Below are positions 1 through 10,059 of a stretch of 64,000 nucleotides of DNA, one piece after another. The DNA comes from Antilocapra americana (Eukaryota; Chordata; Mammalia; Artiodactyla; Antilocapridae). Each line of letters starts with the position of its first letter. The first letter of the stretch is position 1. The DNA lies in assembly GCA_007570785.1 (NCBI GenBank), contig ML664163.1, positions 1 to 64,000 on the forward strand, read 5' to 3'. The notes under the pieces were generated by a model. That model ran no database searches. It was not told the DNA's origin and saw only the letters and a list, made by a program, of their open reading frames with translations. Made by a program: the position numbers and the translations under genes.

Positions 1-71
1 TGGTGCTGGGAAAACTGGACAGCCACTTGTAAAAGAATGAAACTAGATCACTTTCTAACACCATACACAAA
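1..71 (+). mobile_element. L1 ORF2 fragment, sense, cut by window edge
   Basis: This is a piece of the L1 ORF2 C-terminal region; it is nearly identical to 19886-19955 in the better-preserved L1 copy of this window. It stops abruptly after the bases 'accatacacaaa', where the sequence switches to L1 in the opposite orientation. The element continues to the left of the window. Confidence 0.85.
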
Positions 72-76
72 GGTTA

Positions 77-750
77 CCCATTTTAAATGTAGCAGTATGT
101 ACATGTCCATCATCCCAAACTCCCTATCCCCTCCTCCATCATTCCCCCAGCAATCGCAAGTTCATTCTCTAAGTCTGTGAGTCTCTGTTTTCTAAGTAAG
201 TTAATTTGTCTTCTGCACATTTGTTGATTAGGTTTTTGTTTTGGTGCTATTAAGCATCATGAGCTGTTTGCATATTTTGGAGTCTAATCCCTTTCCTATC
301 ACATCATTTTCTCCCAATCTGTGGGTTGTCTTTGTTTTATTGTTTCCTTTGCTATGCAAAGGCTTTTGAGTTTAAGTAGGTCCCATTTGCTTATTTTTGT
401 TTTTATTTTCATTATTCTGTGGGATGGATTGAAACAGATATTGCTATAATTTATGTCAGAGAGTGTTCTGCCTATGTTTTCCTCTAGTTTTATACTGTCT
501 GATCTCATATTTAGGTCTTTAATCCATTTCAGCTTATTTTTGTGTTTGGTGTTAACGAACGATCTAACTTAATGTTTTCACACGTAGCTGTCCAGTTTGT
601 CCGGCATCATTAGTTGAAGAGACTGTCATTACACATTGTGTAGCCTTGCCTCTTTTGTCATAGATTAATTGACCATAGGTGCGTTGGGTTATTTCTGGGT
701 TTTCTATTCATTCCATCGATCTATATTTCTATTTCTGTGCCCTGTAAAAA
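77..750 (-). mobile_element. L1 fragment, antisense: ORF2 C-terminus plus 3' UTR
   Basis: Read on the minus strand, 750 to about 205 encodes L1 ORF2 C-terminal sequence. An open stretch at 508-299 contains the family-typical segment IGRTLSDINY followed by KWDLLKLKSLCIAKETI. Bases about 205 to 77 match the ruminant L1 3' UTR. The order ORF2 then 3' UTR is correct, but the end of ORF2 is skipped, so there is an internal deletion. The frame is broken and the fragment cannot code for an active protein. Confidence 0.85.
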
Positions 751-894
751 CAGTGACTTTGACTGTATGTAAATTTAAAAGATGAATTTAAACAAAAAGA
801 AAAATTCAAAATCATCATATGATGTTTAACCATCATGTTTAACCAGGTAGTGATAAAAACAGATTTGGTTTTTTAAAAGATTACTCTGATGACA

Positions 895-1311
895 ACTAAA
901 CACAATTTATTAAATATGGATTGGATTCTGAACCAGAGAAAAAATTGTTGTACTAAAGATATTCGTGGGGAAAATGGAAAATTTGATCAAAGTATACAGA
1001 ATAGATGATAGTATTATGTTATTATTAATCTCTGATTTTGATCACAGTACTGTGGTTATTTTAAATCATTTCTCATTTTTAAGAAATATACACTGAGATG
1101 TTTAGAGGAATAGATATATCATGTTTGCAATTTACTTTCAAAGAAATCTCCTCAAAATGTATAAATATAAAAAGAGATAAACAGAAGGAAGGAAGGTGGG
1201 AGTAAGAAGGAAAAGAGGGAAAATTATAAATGTGGTAAAATGTTAAGATTTGGGAAATCTTGATGAATATTATATGAGACTTATTTTTTAAATTTTTTGT
1301 GAAACTAATTT
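895..1311 (+). mobile_element. Ancient L1-like 3' UTR, left part
   Basis: The stretch resembles the 3' end of old mammalian L1 (L1M-type) elements: a 'gattggattctg' start, a purine-rich middle and a 'gtggtaaaatgttaa' block near the end. A BovB insertion interrupts it; the expected terminal 'attatttcaaaataaaaa' resumes at 2457. Assignment is from memory of the pattern, so the exact subfamily is uncertain. Confidence 0.5.
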
Positions 1312-2452
1312 AGAAGAGTCAGAGGAACCAGAGACCAAATTGCCAACATCCGTTGGATCATAGAAAAAGAGAATTCCAGAAAAACACCTACTTCTGCTTC
1401 ATTGACTACAATAAAGCCTTTGACTGTGTGAATCATAACAAATTGTGGAAAATTCTTAAAGAGATGGGAAAAGCAGACCTCCTGAGAAACCTGTATGCAG
1501 GTCAAGAAGCAACAGTTAAAACCGGACGTGGAACAATGAACGGGTTCCAAACCGTGAAAGGAGCACATCAAAGCTGTATATTCTCACCCTGCTTATTTAA
1601 CTTATATGTAGTACATCATGCGAAATGCCTGGTTGGATGAAGTACAAGCTGGAATCAAGACTGCAGGGAGAAATATCAATAATCTCAGATATGCAGATGA
1701 CACCACCCTTCGGCAGAAAGCGAAGAGGTACTAAAGAGCCTCTTGATGAAGGTGAAAGAAGAAAGTGAAACAGCTGGCTTTAAACTCAACGTTCAAAAAA
1801 CAAAGATCATGGCATCTGATCCCACCACTTCATGGCAAATAGAGTGGCAGACTTTATCTTCTTGGGCTCCAAAATTACTGCATATGGTGACTGCAGACAT
1901 GAAGTTAAAAGACACTTGCTCCTTGGGAAAAAAAGCTATGACCAACCTAGACAGCATATTAAAAAGCCAAGACATTACTTTGCCGACAAAGGTTCATTTA
2001 GTCAAAGCTATGGTTTTTCCAGTGGTCATGTTTGGATGTGAGAACTGAACCATCAAGAAGTTGAGCGCCAAAGAATTGATGCTTTTGAACTGTGGTGTTG
2101 GAGAAGACTCTTGAGAGTCCCTTGGACTGCAAGAAGATCCAACCAGTCAATCCTAAAGGAAATCAGTCCTGAACAGTCATTGGAAGGACTGATGTTGAAG
2201 CTGAAACTCCAAAACTTTGACCACCTGATGTGAAGAGCTCACTCATTAGAAAAGACCCTGATGCTGAGAAAGAGTGAAGGCAGGAGGAGAAGGGGACAAC
2301 AGAGGATGAGATGGTTGGATGGCATCACCGACTGGATGGACATGAGTTTGAGCAAGCTCCAGGAGTTGGTGATGGACTGGGAAGGCTGGTGTGCTGCAGT
2401 CCATGGGGTGGCAAATAGTCGGACAAGACTGAGTGACTAAACTGAACTGAAC
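1312..2452 (+). mobile_element. BovB (RTE) retrotransposon, 5'-truncated
   Basis: BovB encodes an endonuclease/reverse transcriptase; this copy retains only the C-terminal part of RT and the 3' end. RT motif A is visible (FIDYNKAFD, near 1395-1425) and the catalytic YADD box lies near 1689-1701 in NLRYADDTT. A frameshift separates the 1353-1640 frame from the YADD region, and a further frame runs 1743-2048 before stops accumulate. It ends in the family-typical 'actgaactgaactga' terminus. The copy is dead. Confidence 0.95.
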
Positions 2453-2485
2453 TGACAATTATTTCAAAATAAAAACCTTAGCAAC
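2453..2485 (+). mobile_element. Ancient L1-like 3' end, right part
   Basis: The bases 'attatttcaaaataaaaa' directly after the BovB terminus fit the final bases of the old L1 3' UTR that stops at 1311, so the BovB landed inside that older element. Confidence 0.45.
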
Positions 2486-2684
2486 AGAGCACTATGTTTA
2501 CAACACTAGAAATGTTTTAGAGGAAGTTATAAAGTAGACAAGCCAAGCATATCTCCAGGTAATAATATAATTTGACATGCAAATCAAGCATAGCATCACC
2601 TGATTTAGTTGAGTTTTAACTTCCCAGCACATGACATGATGTAGTCATCTGTTTTTAGCTGATGGTTTATTATTCAAACATTCT
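2486..2684. other. Single-copy sequence
   Basis: AT-rich sequence between two repeats. I see no open frame, motif or repeat family in it. Confidence 0.5.
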
Positions 2685-2982
2685 TTTTTAATAATTATTT
2701 ATTTATTTTTGGCTGCACTGAGTCTTCATTGCTTGCATGAACTTTCTCTAATAGTGGAAAGTAGGTCTACTTTATACTTTTGGTGCGAGGGCTTTTCATG
2801 CAATGCCTTATCTTGTTGGGAGCACAGGCTCTCGAGTGCAGGGGCCTCAGTAGTGGCAGCACACAGGCTCAGGAGCTGTGGCCCACAGTGAGGCATGTGA
2901 CTCTTCCCAGACCAGGAATCTAACCAGTGTCCCCTGCACTGCAAGGCAGATTCTTAACAATGGACTACCAAGGAAGCCTTAT
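2685..2982 (-). mobile_element. CHR-2-type tRNA-derived SINE, antisense
   Basis: On the minus strand it begins with a tRNA-like head ('ggcttccttggtagtcc', with a degenerate box-B-like 'ggttagattcctgg'), continues through the 'ccactactgagg' and 'agagcctgtgctc' body, and ends in 'gcagccaaaaataaataaata'. This is the artiodactyl tRNA-Glu-type SINE family. Such heads are Pol III promoters in origin, not functional tRNA genes. Confidence 0.85.
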
Positions 2983-2984
2983 TC

Positions 2985-3308
2985 AATTTTTTTTTTAATT
3001 TTCATAATTTTATTTATTTTTGGTTGTGCTGGGTCTTTGTTGCTATGCAGGCTTTTCTCTAGTTGTGGCAATCAGCAGCTATTCTCCAGCTGCAGTGTGC
3101 AGTGACTTCTCTTGCTGAGGAGCACAGGTTCCAGAGCGCTCAGGCTTCAGTAGCTGCAGCACATGGGCCCAGTAGTTGTGGCTCCCAGGCTCTAGAGCAC
3201 AGGCTTAGTTGCTCTGTGGATGTGGGATCTTTCTGCGCCAGGAATCTAACCCATGTCTCCTGAGTTGGCAGGTGAATTCTTTGGCACTGAGCCACAAGAG
3301 AAATCTCC
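2985..3308 (-). mobile_element. CHR-2-type SINE, antisense, second tandem copy
   Basis: Same family and orientation as the neighbour at 2685-2982, with the T-rich tail complement at 2985-3025 abutting the neighbour's head. The two differ at many positions, so they are independent insertions rather than a recent duplication. Confidence 0.85.
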
Positions 3309-3700
3309 AAACATTCTTAATAACTTTTAGGAGCTATATTCCAGCCTTATATCTAAAAGGGATAAAGATTTTCCTTGCTCCTTTCTCAATTTTCACTGGA
3401 GCATTTTCCTGAAATCTCCATTTCTAAAAAATTTATTCTACTTTGTCATTTGAATTTCCAAGCCTTCTCCCTACAAAACCATGTTCTTTTATTTCACATT
3501 CATGATTTAGCCTGATTTCCACACTTAGTGACAGTCTCATCTACTTCTCCATTGCTTTGTGCAGCTCCAAAATTAACAAACTTTACATCTTGTTAGCTTG
3601 CCCAGTATAGTCCCATCTGCAGACTTAATGAGCAATCTCTCCGTTCCATCACTGGCAAAGATACTAATTATTAAATTATATGGTAGAGTGCAAAGAATCA
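3309..3700. other. Single-copy sequence
   Basis: No recognisable repeat family or supported coding frame. Confidence 0.5.
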
Positions 3701-3737
3701 ATCTCTCTCTCTTTCTCACACACACACACACACATAC
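3701..3737 (+). repeat. (TC)n/(CA)n microsatellite
   Basis: A short TC-rich run is followed by about ten CA units. The Val-Cys repeat frame on the minus strand here is only a translation of the microsatellite. Confidence 0.9.
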
Positions 3738-4115
3738 AAATAAAGCTATATGCAAGCTAATTCTAAACTTTGGAAAAAATAAATGAGAATCTCAATAACT
3801 GTTTCCTGAATACCTTTGTGTTGTATTATTTGTAATTATTCCACAGAACAAATAATAACAATGGTTTTATGGATATACATATTTATAAGAATGTATATTA
3901 TATATATGATCTCAGGAGCTCCTGGAGCTACAGGAGAGTCTCACTTACACTTGATCATCAGACAGTGCCTTGTCCAGTCTATTTGCAACTAGACTGTATA
4001 ATACTGAAAATTGTGCCCATTGTCTAACTGTCAGAGGCAGGGTGCTCAGCCAGCCTTTTTGGATCTCAGTGGAGATTGCAGAGATGCTAGAGAGCCTGGC
4101 TCTTCAGTTCACTTT
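3738..4115. other. Single-copy sequence
   Basis: AT-rich sequence without a recognised element. It contains a small palindromic patch, 'aggagctcctggagct', near 3914. Confidence 0.5.
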
Positions 4116-4344
4116 AAAGATAAGCCAGGAATCCATGTTAATTGTCATGTGTCTAATCAATCGCCAGCCCAGGATTGATGCTCGGGACTGGTGCAGCGAG
4201 ATTTCCCGGGGGGGAGGGAGGAGGGAGGGGGGACCCGGAGGGGAAGCATATGTAAACCCATGGTGATATCATGACAATGTATGGCAAAAACAATAATAAA
4301 AAATAAATAAATAAATAAATAAATAAAAAGATAAGCCAGGAATC
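4116..4344 (+). mobile_element. Short 5'-truncated L1 3' end with 18-bp TSD
   Basis: The insert at 4134-4326 is flanked by perfect 18-bp duplications, 'aaagataagccaggaatc', at 4116-4133 and 4327-4344. It matches the L1 3' UTR also seen at about 21100-21290 and ends in an AAT-rich tail. A G-rich run at 4208-4232 is part of the L1 3' UTR. Perfect flanks and tail show a relatively young L1-mediated insertion. Confidence 0.93.
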
Positions 4345-4450
4345 TTAAGTCTAGGTAAGCTTTATCATAGGAAGAAGAAATGAAGTTGCCTTCCAGCTCC
4401 ACCCTTACTTTTCTCCAATTTAAAAAGTATTATCAACAGCACATTTTACA

Positions 4451-4616
4451 GGGACTTCCCTGGTGGTCCAATGGCTAAGACGCTGTGCTCCCAATTCAGA
4501 GGGCCTGGATTTGATCCCTGGTCAGCAAACTGGATCCCACATGCCATGGTGAAGACCAAAAATCTCACATGCTGCAGCTAAAACCCATCAGTCAAATAAA
4601 TAATTTTTTTTAAAAG
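4451..4616 (+). mobile_element. CHR-1-type tRNA-derived SINE
   Basis: It starts 'gggacttccctggtggtcc', has a box-B-like 'gatttgatccctgg' and ends in an A/T-rich tail. Near-perfect TSDs flank it: 'agcacattttac' at 4438-4449 and 'agcatattttac' at 4617-4628. Confidence 0.85.
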
Positions 4617-4628
4617 AGCATATTTTAC

Positions 4629-5235
4629 TGAAAGGAACCAAAAAGGAAGCATTGACGTCCAAAAGTCCAGGGTTTCAATTTCCTGCCTGGTCCCTAAGAA
4701 TCCTTTATATATTGACAGAATACACTCAGCCTTAGGATGTCAAGAAAACCAAAGCAGAGAGGATTAAACAAAGGCCAAATGTATCTTTAGAAAGAAATCA
4801 GATAACTGTAGCATCTGCCATTTCAATCACAAAACCAGATCATGTTTTATGAGATGACATTACAACAGCAGTTATCAGAATTATCAGTGAAACAAATGTC
4901 ATGCTACAGAATTTGCAGCTGAGGGACAGAGGCAGGAAATGGCATACAACAAAGCTCAGCAAAGTAAGTATAATTAACACAAGTATTACATTTGGATCAC
5001 TCAATGAACTGCACAGAGGTAGAGGGATAAAGTAGGTGACCTTTCACTCTGCCCTTCAGCCCTATCATTTTCTGATTCTGCAGAATGAGTGACTTCTCAG
5101 AAATAAATCTGACTTGATGCATTAAAATTTGACCTCCAACCACCATCCACCTCTCTTGGGTCAAGTGCACATCTAAAGATAATACCCAAGAAAAGTTAGT
5201 ATGAAAGGCCACGCATCCACTGACATGTAAGCAAC
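4629..5235. other. Single-copy sequence
   Basis: About 600 bases with no repeat family or supported gene that I can recognise. Confidence 0.45.
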
Positions 5236-5237
5236 TA

Positions 5238-6328
5238 CAGCTAAACCTCATTTTATTGTGCTTCATTTTATTTTGCTTTGGAGATATTGTGTTTTTCTAT
5301 AAACTAAAGATTTGTGGCAACTGTTCATTGAGCAAGTCTATAGACATCGTTTTTCCTGTAGCATTTGCTCACTTTGTGTCTCTGTGTCACATTTTGGTAA
5401 TTCTCACAATATTTCAACCTTTTTTCACTATTATTAATTTGTTATGGTGATGTACATGCAGTGATCTTTGATGTCACCACTGGAATTGTTTTAGGGTGAT
5501 GACACACTGTGCCAATATAATGAACTTAATCAATAAATATTATATGCATTCTGACTGCTCCACTGACCAGCTGTTCCTCCAGCTCTCTCCCTCTTCTTGG
5601 GTCTCCCTATTTCCTGATGCACAATATTGAAATTAGGCCAAATAATAGTTCTACAATGCCCTCAATGTGTTCAAGTGAAAGGAAGAGCCGCAGGTCTCTC
5701 ACTTTAAACCAAAAGCTGGAAATGATAAAGCTTAATGATAAAGGCATGTCAAAAGTGAAGCAAGGACAAAAATTAGGCCTCTTCTGCTAAAAAGCCAAGT
5801 GGTGATTGCAAAGGAATAGTTCTTGAAGGAAATTAAAAGTGCTACTACAGGGAACAGACAAATGATAAGACAGAGAAGCAGTCTTATTGCTGACATGGAT
5901 AAAGTTTTAGTCATCTAGAGAGAAGATTGAAACAGTCACAATATACTCTTAAGCCAAACTCCTAATTAAAGCAAGGCCTTAACTCTCCTCAAATCTATGA
6001 AGCCTGAGAAAGCTGTGGAAGCTGCAGAAGAAAAGTTTGAAGCTATGAGAGTTTGGTTCATAAAGTTAAAGGAAAGAAGCTATCTCCATAGCATTGATGT
6101 GCAAGGCGAAGCACAAGAGCTGAGGTAGAAGTTGCAGCCAGTTATCCAGAAGATATAGTTAAGATAATTAATGAATGTGCTACACAAAAAAACAGATATT
6201 CAATGCAGACAAAACAGTCTTATATTGGAAGAAGATACCATTTAGGACTTTCAGAGCTAAAGAGGAGAAGTGAGGCTTCAAAGCTTCAAAGGACAGGCTG
6301 ACTCTCTTGTCAAGATGAAGCTCGTGGA
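5238..6328 (+). mobile_element. Tigger1 DNA transposon, 5' part
   Basis: Tigger1 is a pogo/mariner-clade cut-and-paste transposon. The left terminal repeat begins 'cagctaaacctcattttatt' at 5238 after a TA at 5236-5237. The transposase N-terminal region follows, with remnants of the CENP-B-type DNA-binding domain around 5690-6000. Near 6200 a D-containing segment, 'YWKK' preceded by a degenerate 'NADKT', lies where the first catalytic Asp region is expected. Stops and frameshifts break it. The element is interrupted by L1 at about 6329 and resumes at 13369. Confidence 0.92.
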
Positions 6329-8842
6329 GAAAAGATGGTGGAGGAGTAGGTGGACATGGAATACATCTCTCTCTCTCCATGTATACATCAGGAATACACC
6401 TTCAGACAGAAGTACATGCAGAACACCAGCTGAGAGTGGACAGGTGTACTGGACCAGTGGAAAAGAATACATAGAACCATGAAAACCTCAGTAGGATGAA
6501 GGAACTAAGAGGAAAACAAAAAACAAAAAACAAAAAACCTTGGCGGGTAGGGGAACTAAAGCAGGGGTCCAATCCCCACATCAGGGCAACTGTCTGAGTC
6601 AGAGCAGAAACATTTAAGGCCAAGAGTGAAACAGCTGATCTATGGCAGCCTAAATGGAATGAGAATCAGCAGCCATACATACCCCAGTCACAGACACAGG
6701 TCCCGTGGAAGGTACAGTGGCTGGGAGCTGGAGTTTAGGGATCATGGAGCAATCCCAGGGTGAGGGCTGCTGCTGACGGCAGAGAGACAGATCAAGGGGA
6801 TGTGAGGGAGGATATTGTGGTGGGAAATGCCTGTGGGGGAAAGCCGGGCAGCCATGGAAGCAAAGCAATACTGCTGAGTCACACGTAGGGGGTGGAGCCA
6901 TCACCATAACGCCTCTCACCCCACCTGCCAGCACTGGCAGCTGAACAATAGAGAAGCTGGCCCATCAAACACTGAACTACAGAGTAGAAACCCACCCAGG
7001 GTGCTCCTTTAAGTGACCAATGCACCAAACTACAGAGTAGGACCCCAGCTAGGGGGCCCCCTCTATGTGCCTGAATGGGCAGAGCAATGGAGAAAGACTG
7101 GCCAAAGAGACCTTCTGATCTCCAGCTATAAGAGGCTCGAAAACAGACTCTGATAGGGCCATAACTCCTGCAGCAGAGGCAGTCCATGTTCCTGCACACT
7201 TGGCACCGCCGGGGTACCCACAAGCCAAGCAGCTGTGCCACCTTCACACTCAACTCTCACTTGGGCAGAGCTGCCACAGGCAAAAAAAGTCTTGTGTCTA
7301 TGTGTGCAGGGTCGTTATGGTTATGGCCCACTCTTTGCCACCCTGTAAATTGTGGCTTGCCAGGATTCTCTCTGAGGGGGGTTCTCCAGGCAAGAATACT
7401 AGAGCGTACTGGCCAATACTGGTTGCCATACCCTTCTAGAGCACTATATTTCCTGCTGCCCTAGCTGCCAACACCCCTGGGTACCTGATGCTATCAGAAC
7501 CCCTGTGACCCAAGCGGCTGCACGACCTCCACCTGGCCCTCAGAGGGGCAAACCCAAGTCCTCCAGGACAGCCTCAGGAGCAAACCCCAGCAGACAATCC
7601 AAATCCAGAGGTGGAAATAAAAGCACAACTGAAACCCAGGGGCAGTGTGGCTAAGGAAGAAAACCCAAAACCTTCCCACCAGCTGTACAAGCTGCAGATT
7701 AAATCCACACAATCAACTAGGCAGACTCTGTGTCTATGGAATATATAAAAGGACATTGAGAGCTCCCACAAAAGAAAACTCACTAGTTCTGATAGCTGTG
7801 GACACTGGAGGCAAAAACACACAGGAGTAGAACTACGTTAGAATCTGAACTGCCCCTAAAGCAGGTCCAGAGATCAGCACAGTGTTGGAGGACACCTAGG
7901 GAGGTGAGGTGGACTGTGACTCCCAGCAAGGGAAATGTCTTTGACAGCAGTGATTCAAGAAAAACATTTATTATTCTTATGTTTTGACTTGTTCTGTAGA
8001 TTCTTTTGGGTTTTTTTTTTCTTTTTTTTTCTTTTTCCCCTCTGTTGTAGTTGTCAATTTTATTGGCACTGTGAAATCTAATTAACCTTTTGAGCTTTTT
8101 TTTTTCTCAGTCACATTTTTTATTGTTGTCATAAACCTCTGCCTCTACATTGGGCTTTGCAGTTCTGTGGAGTTTTCTTTTTTCAATTTTAATTTTTTAA
8201 ACCTCTTATTATTTTTGTACATTTATTCCTTTGTTTGTGTTTCCTACTGATCTTTTCCCCTTGCAGTTAATCTTTAATGTATATAATCTTCATCTACCTC
8301 TATTTAACTTTGTGTATCTATTCTTTCTTTCCTCGCAAAATATTTGTTAGTTGTATTTTCACTGCTTTATTCCCCAATTGGCATCTAGCTTTACTTTTGT
8401 TTTCCAGTTTGTGCTTTAGTTAGTTTTGTTCTTAGATGGTAGATATAATTTATGGTTTCCTTTGTTTCCCAGATCAATCTACTGTACTTTATTTTTAATG
8501 GACTGTTTTGACTTTGCTCATGTATGTATATGTATATGTGTATATTCCATGTTTTAATTATTATTTGCTTGATTTTATAACTGTCATTTGTCTGGAATTC
8601 AACTTTGGTTTCTTATTTTGGGGTATTTGTCTTAATCTTACTTAATGCCATAACAAGTCACTTGCAGAATCTTTGTTTCTGACCAGAGATCAAGCCCTAA
8701 GCCTTTGGAGTGGGAGAACTGACTTCAAGACCCTACCAGAGAACTAACCCTAAGGAGTATCAAATAATGAGAACTCACACAAAGGAAACCACTTGAATAC
8801 AAGACCCTGCATCACCCAACCACCAGTAGCACCCTGTGGAGG
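6329..8842 (+). promoter_or_regulatory. L1 5' UTR (internal promoter region)
   Basis: About 2.5 kb from the L1 start to the ORF1 region. L1 5' UTRs carry the element's own promoter. A segment at about 7300-7445 looks like an antisense Bov-tA SINE ('ctccaggcaagaatact', 'ggttgccatacccttct'), so a SINE seems to have been captured. From 7930 to 8640 the sequence is strongly T-rich. Activity cannot be judged from sequence alone. Confidence 0.7.
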
Positions 8843-9990
8843 ATGCCTCATCTAAACAACAAACAAAACAAAAATACAAACCCAGTCATCAGAAGACAGG
8901 ATGACCACCTCACTCAGCCTTTCCCATCAGAAGAAAAACAAACAACCAAACAAAAATCTCAGCACAAATCTCACTCTATATGGTGCTTAAAAAAAACCAG
9001 TGGACCAACCTTAGGAGGGCAGAAACCAAAAGGAAGAAAGAAGGAATTCAACCTTAAAGGCTGGGAAAAGGAGACCTCAAGTACAATAAGTTAAAAAAAA
9101 AAATACGAAAAAACAGAGAAATACTACACAAATGAAGGAACAAATTAAAAACACAGAAGTCCAAATGACTGAAGAGGAAATAGATAAATTACCTGAAAAG
9201 AATTCAGAATAATGATAGTAAAGATGATCAAAAACCTTGAAAACAAAATAGAGAAAATGCAGAAATCAATGAACAAAGACCTGGAAGAATTAAAGAATAA
9301 ACATACAGAGACAAACAACACAATTACTGAAATTAAAAATACTTTGGAAGGAATCAATAGCAGGGTATCTGAAGCAGAATGAATCAGTGAGCTGGAAGAT
9401 AAAATGGTGAAAGTAACTTCTGAAGAGCAGAATAAAGTAAAAAGAATTAAAAGAATGGAGGATAGTCTCAGAGACCTCTGGGACAATATCAAATGCACCA
9501 ACATTCGAACTACAGGGGTCCCAGAAGAAGAGAAAAAGAAAAGATATGAGAAAATCTTTGAAGAGATTAGAGTTGAAAATTTCCCCCACATGAAAAAGGA
9601 AATAGCCAGTCAAGTCCAAGAGGCACAAAGAGTCCCATACAGGATAAACTCAAGAAGAAACATGCCAAGATACATACTAATCAAAATAACAAAGACTAAA
9701 CACAAAGAAAGAAAATTAAGCAGCAAGGGAAAAGCAACAAGTAACATACAAGGAAAACCCCATACATTTAACAGCTGATCTTTCAGCAGAAACTCTGCAG
9801 GCCAGAAAGGACTGGCAGAATATATTTAAAGTAATGAAAGGGAAAAATCTACAATCAAGATTACTGTACCCAGCAAGGATCTCATTCAAAATTGATGGAG
9901 AAATATAAAGCTTTTCAGACAAGCAAAAGTTAAGAGAATTCTGTACCACTAAATCAGCTTTATAACAAATATCAAAGGGACTTATACAGT
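8843..9990 (+). pseudogene. L1 ORF1 remnant
   Basis: L1 ORF1 encodes an RNA-binding coiled-coil chaperone. The coiled-coil and C-terminal parts appear in the frame at 9404-9778: KRIKRMEDSLRDLWDNIK, then ENFPHMKKEIASQVQEAQR. An upstream start at 9132 hits a stop after about 26 codons through a one-base deletion, and another in-frame stop lies just before 9404. A separate short frame at 8843-9094 lies upstream. The gene is broken and not expected to make a full protein. Confidence 0.8.
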
Positions 9991-10059
9991 CAAGAAATAC
10001 AAGAAAAGAAAAAAGATCTGCAAAATCAACTCCAAACAATTAAGGAAATGGCAATAGGA

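Noticed and set aside
2685..3308. Two adjacent similar ~300-base units, considered as tandem duplication
   Set aside because: They differ at too many positions and each has its own head and tail, so they are independent CHR-2 insertions.
6879..7253. 124-codon minus-strand open frame
   Set aside because: It lies entirely inside the antisense of the L1 5' UTR, a GC-richer noncoding region where chance frames are expected.
9145..9591. 148-codon minus-strand open frame, very hydrophobic
   Set aside because: It is the exact antisense of the L1 ORF1 remnant; Lys/Glu-rich codons on the sense strand read as Phe/Leu/Ser on the other.
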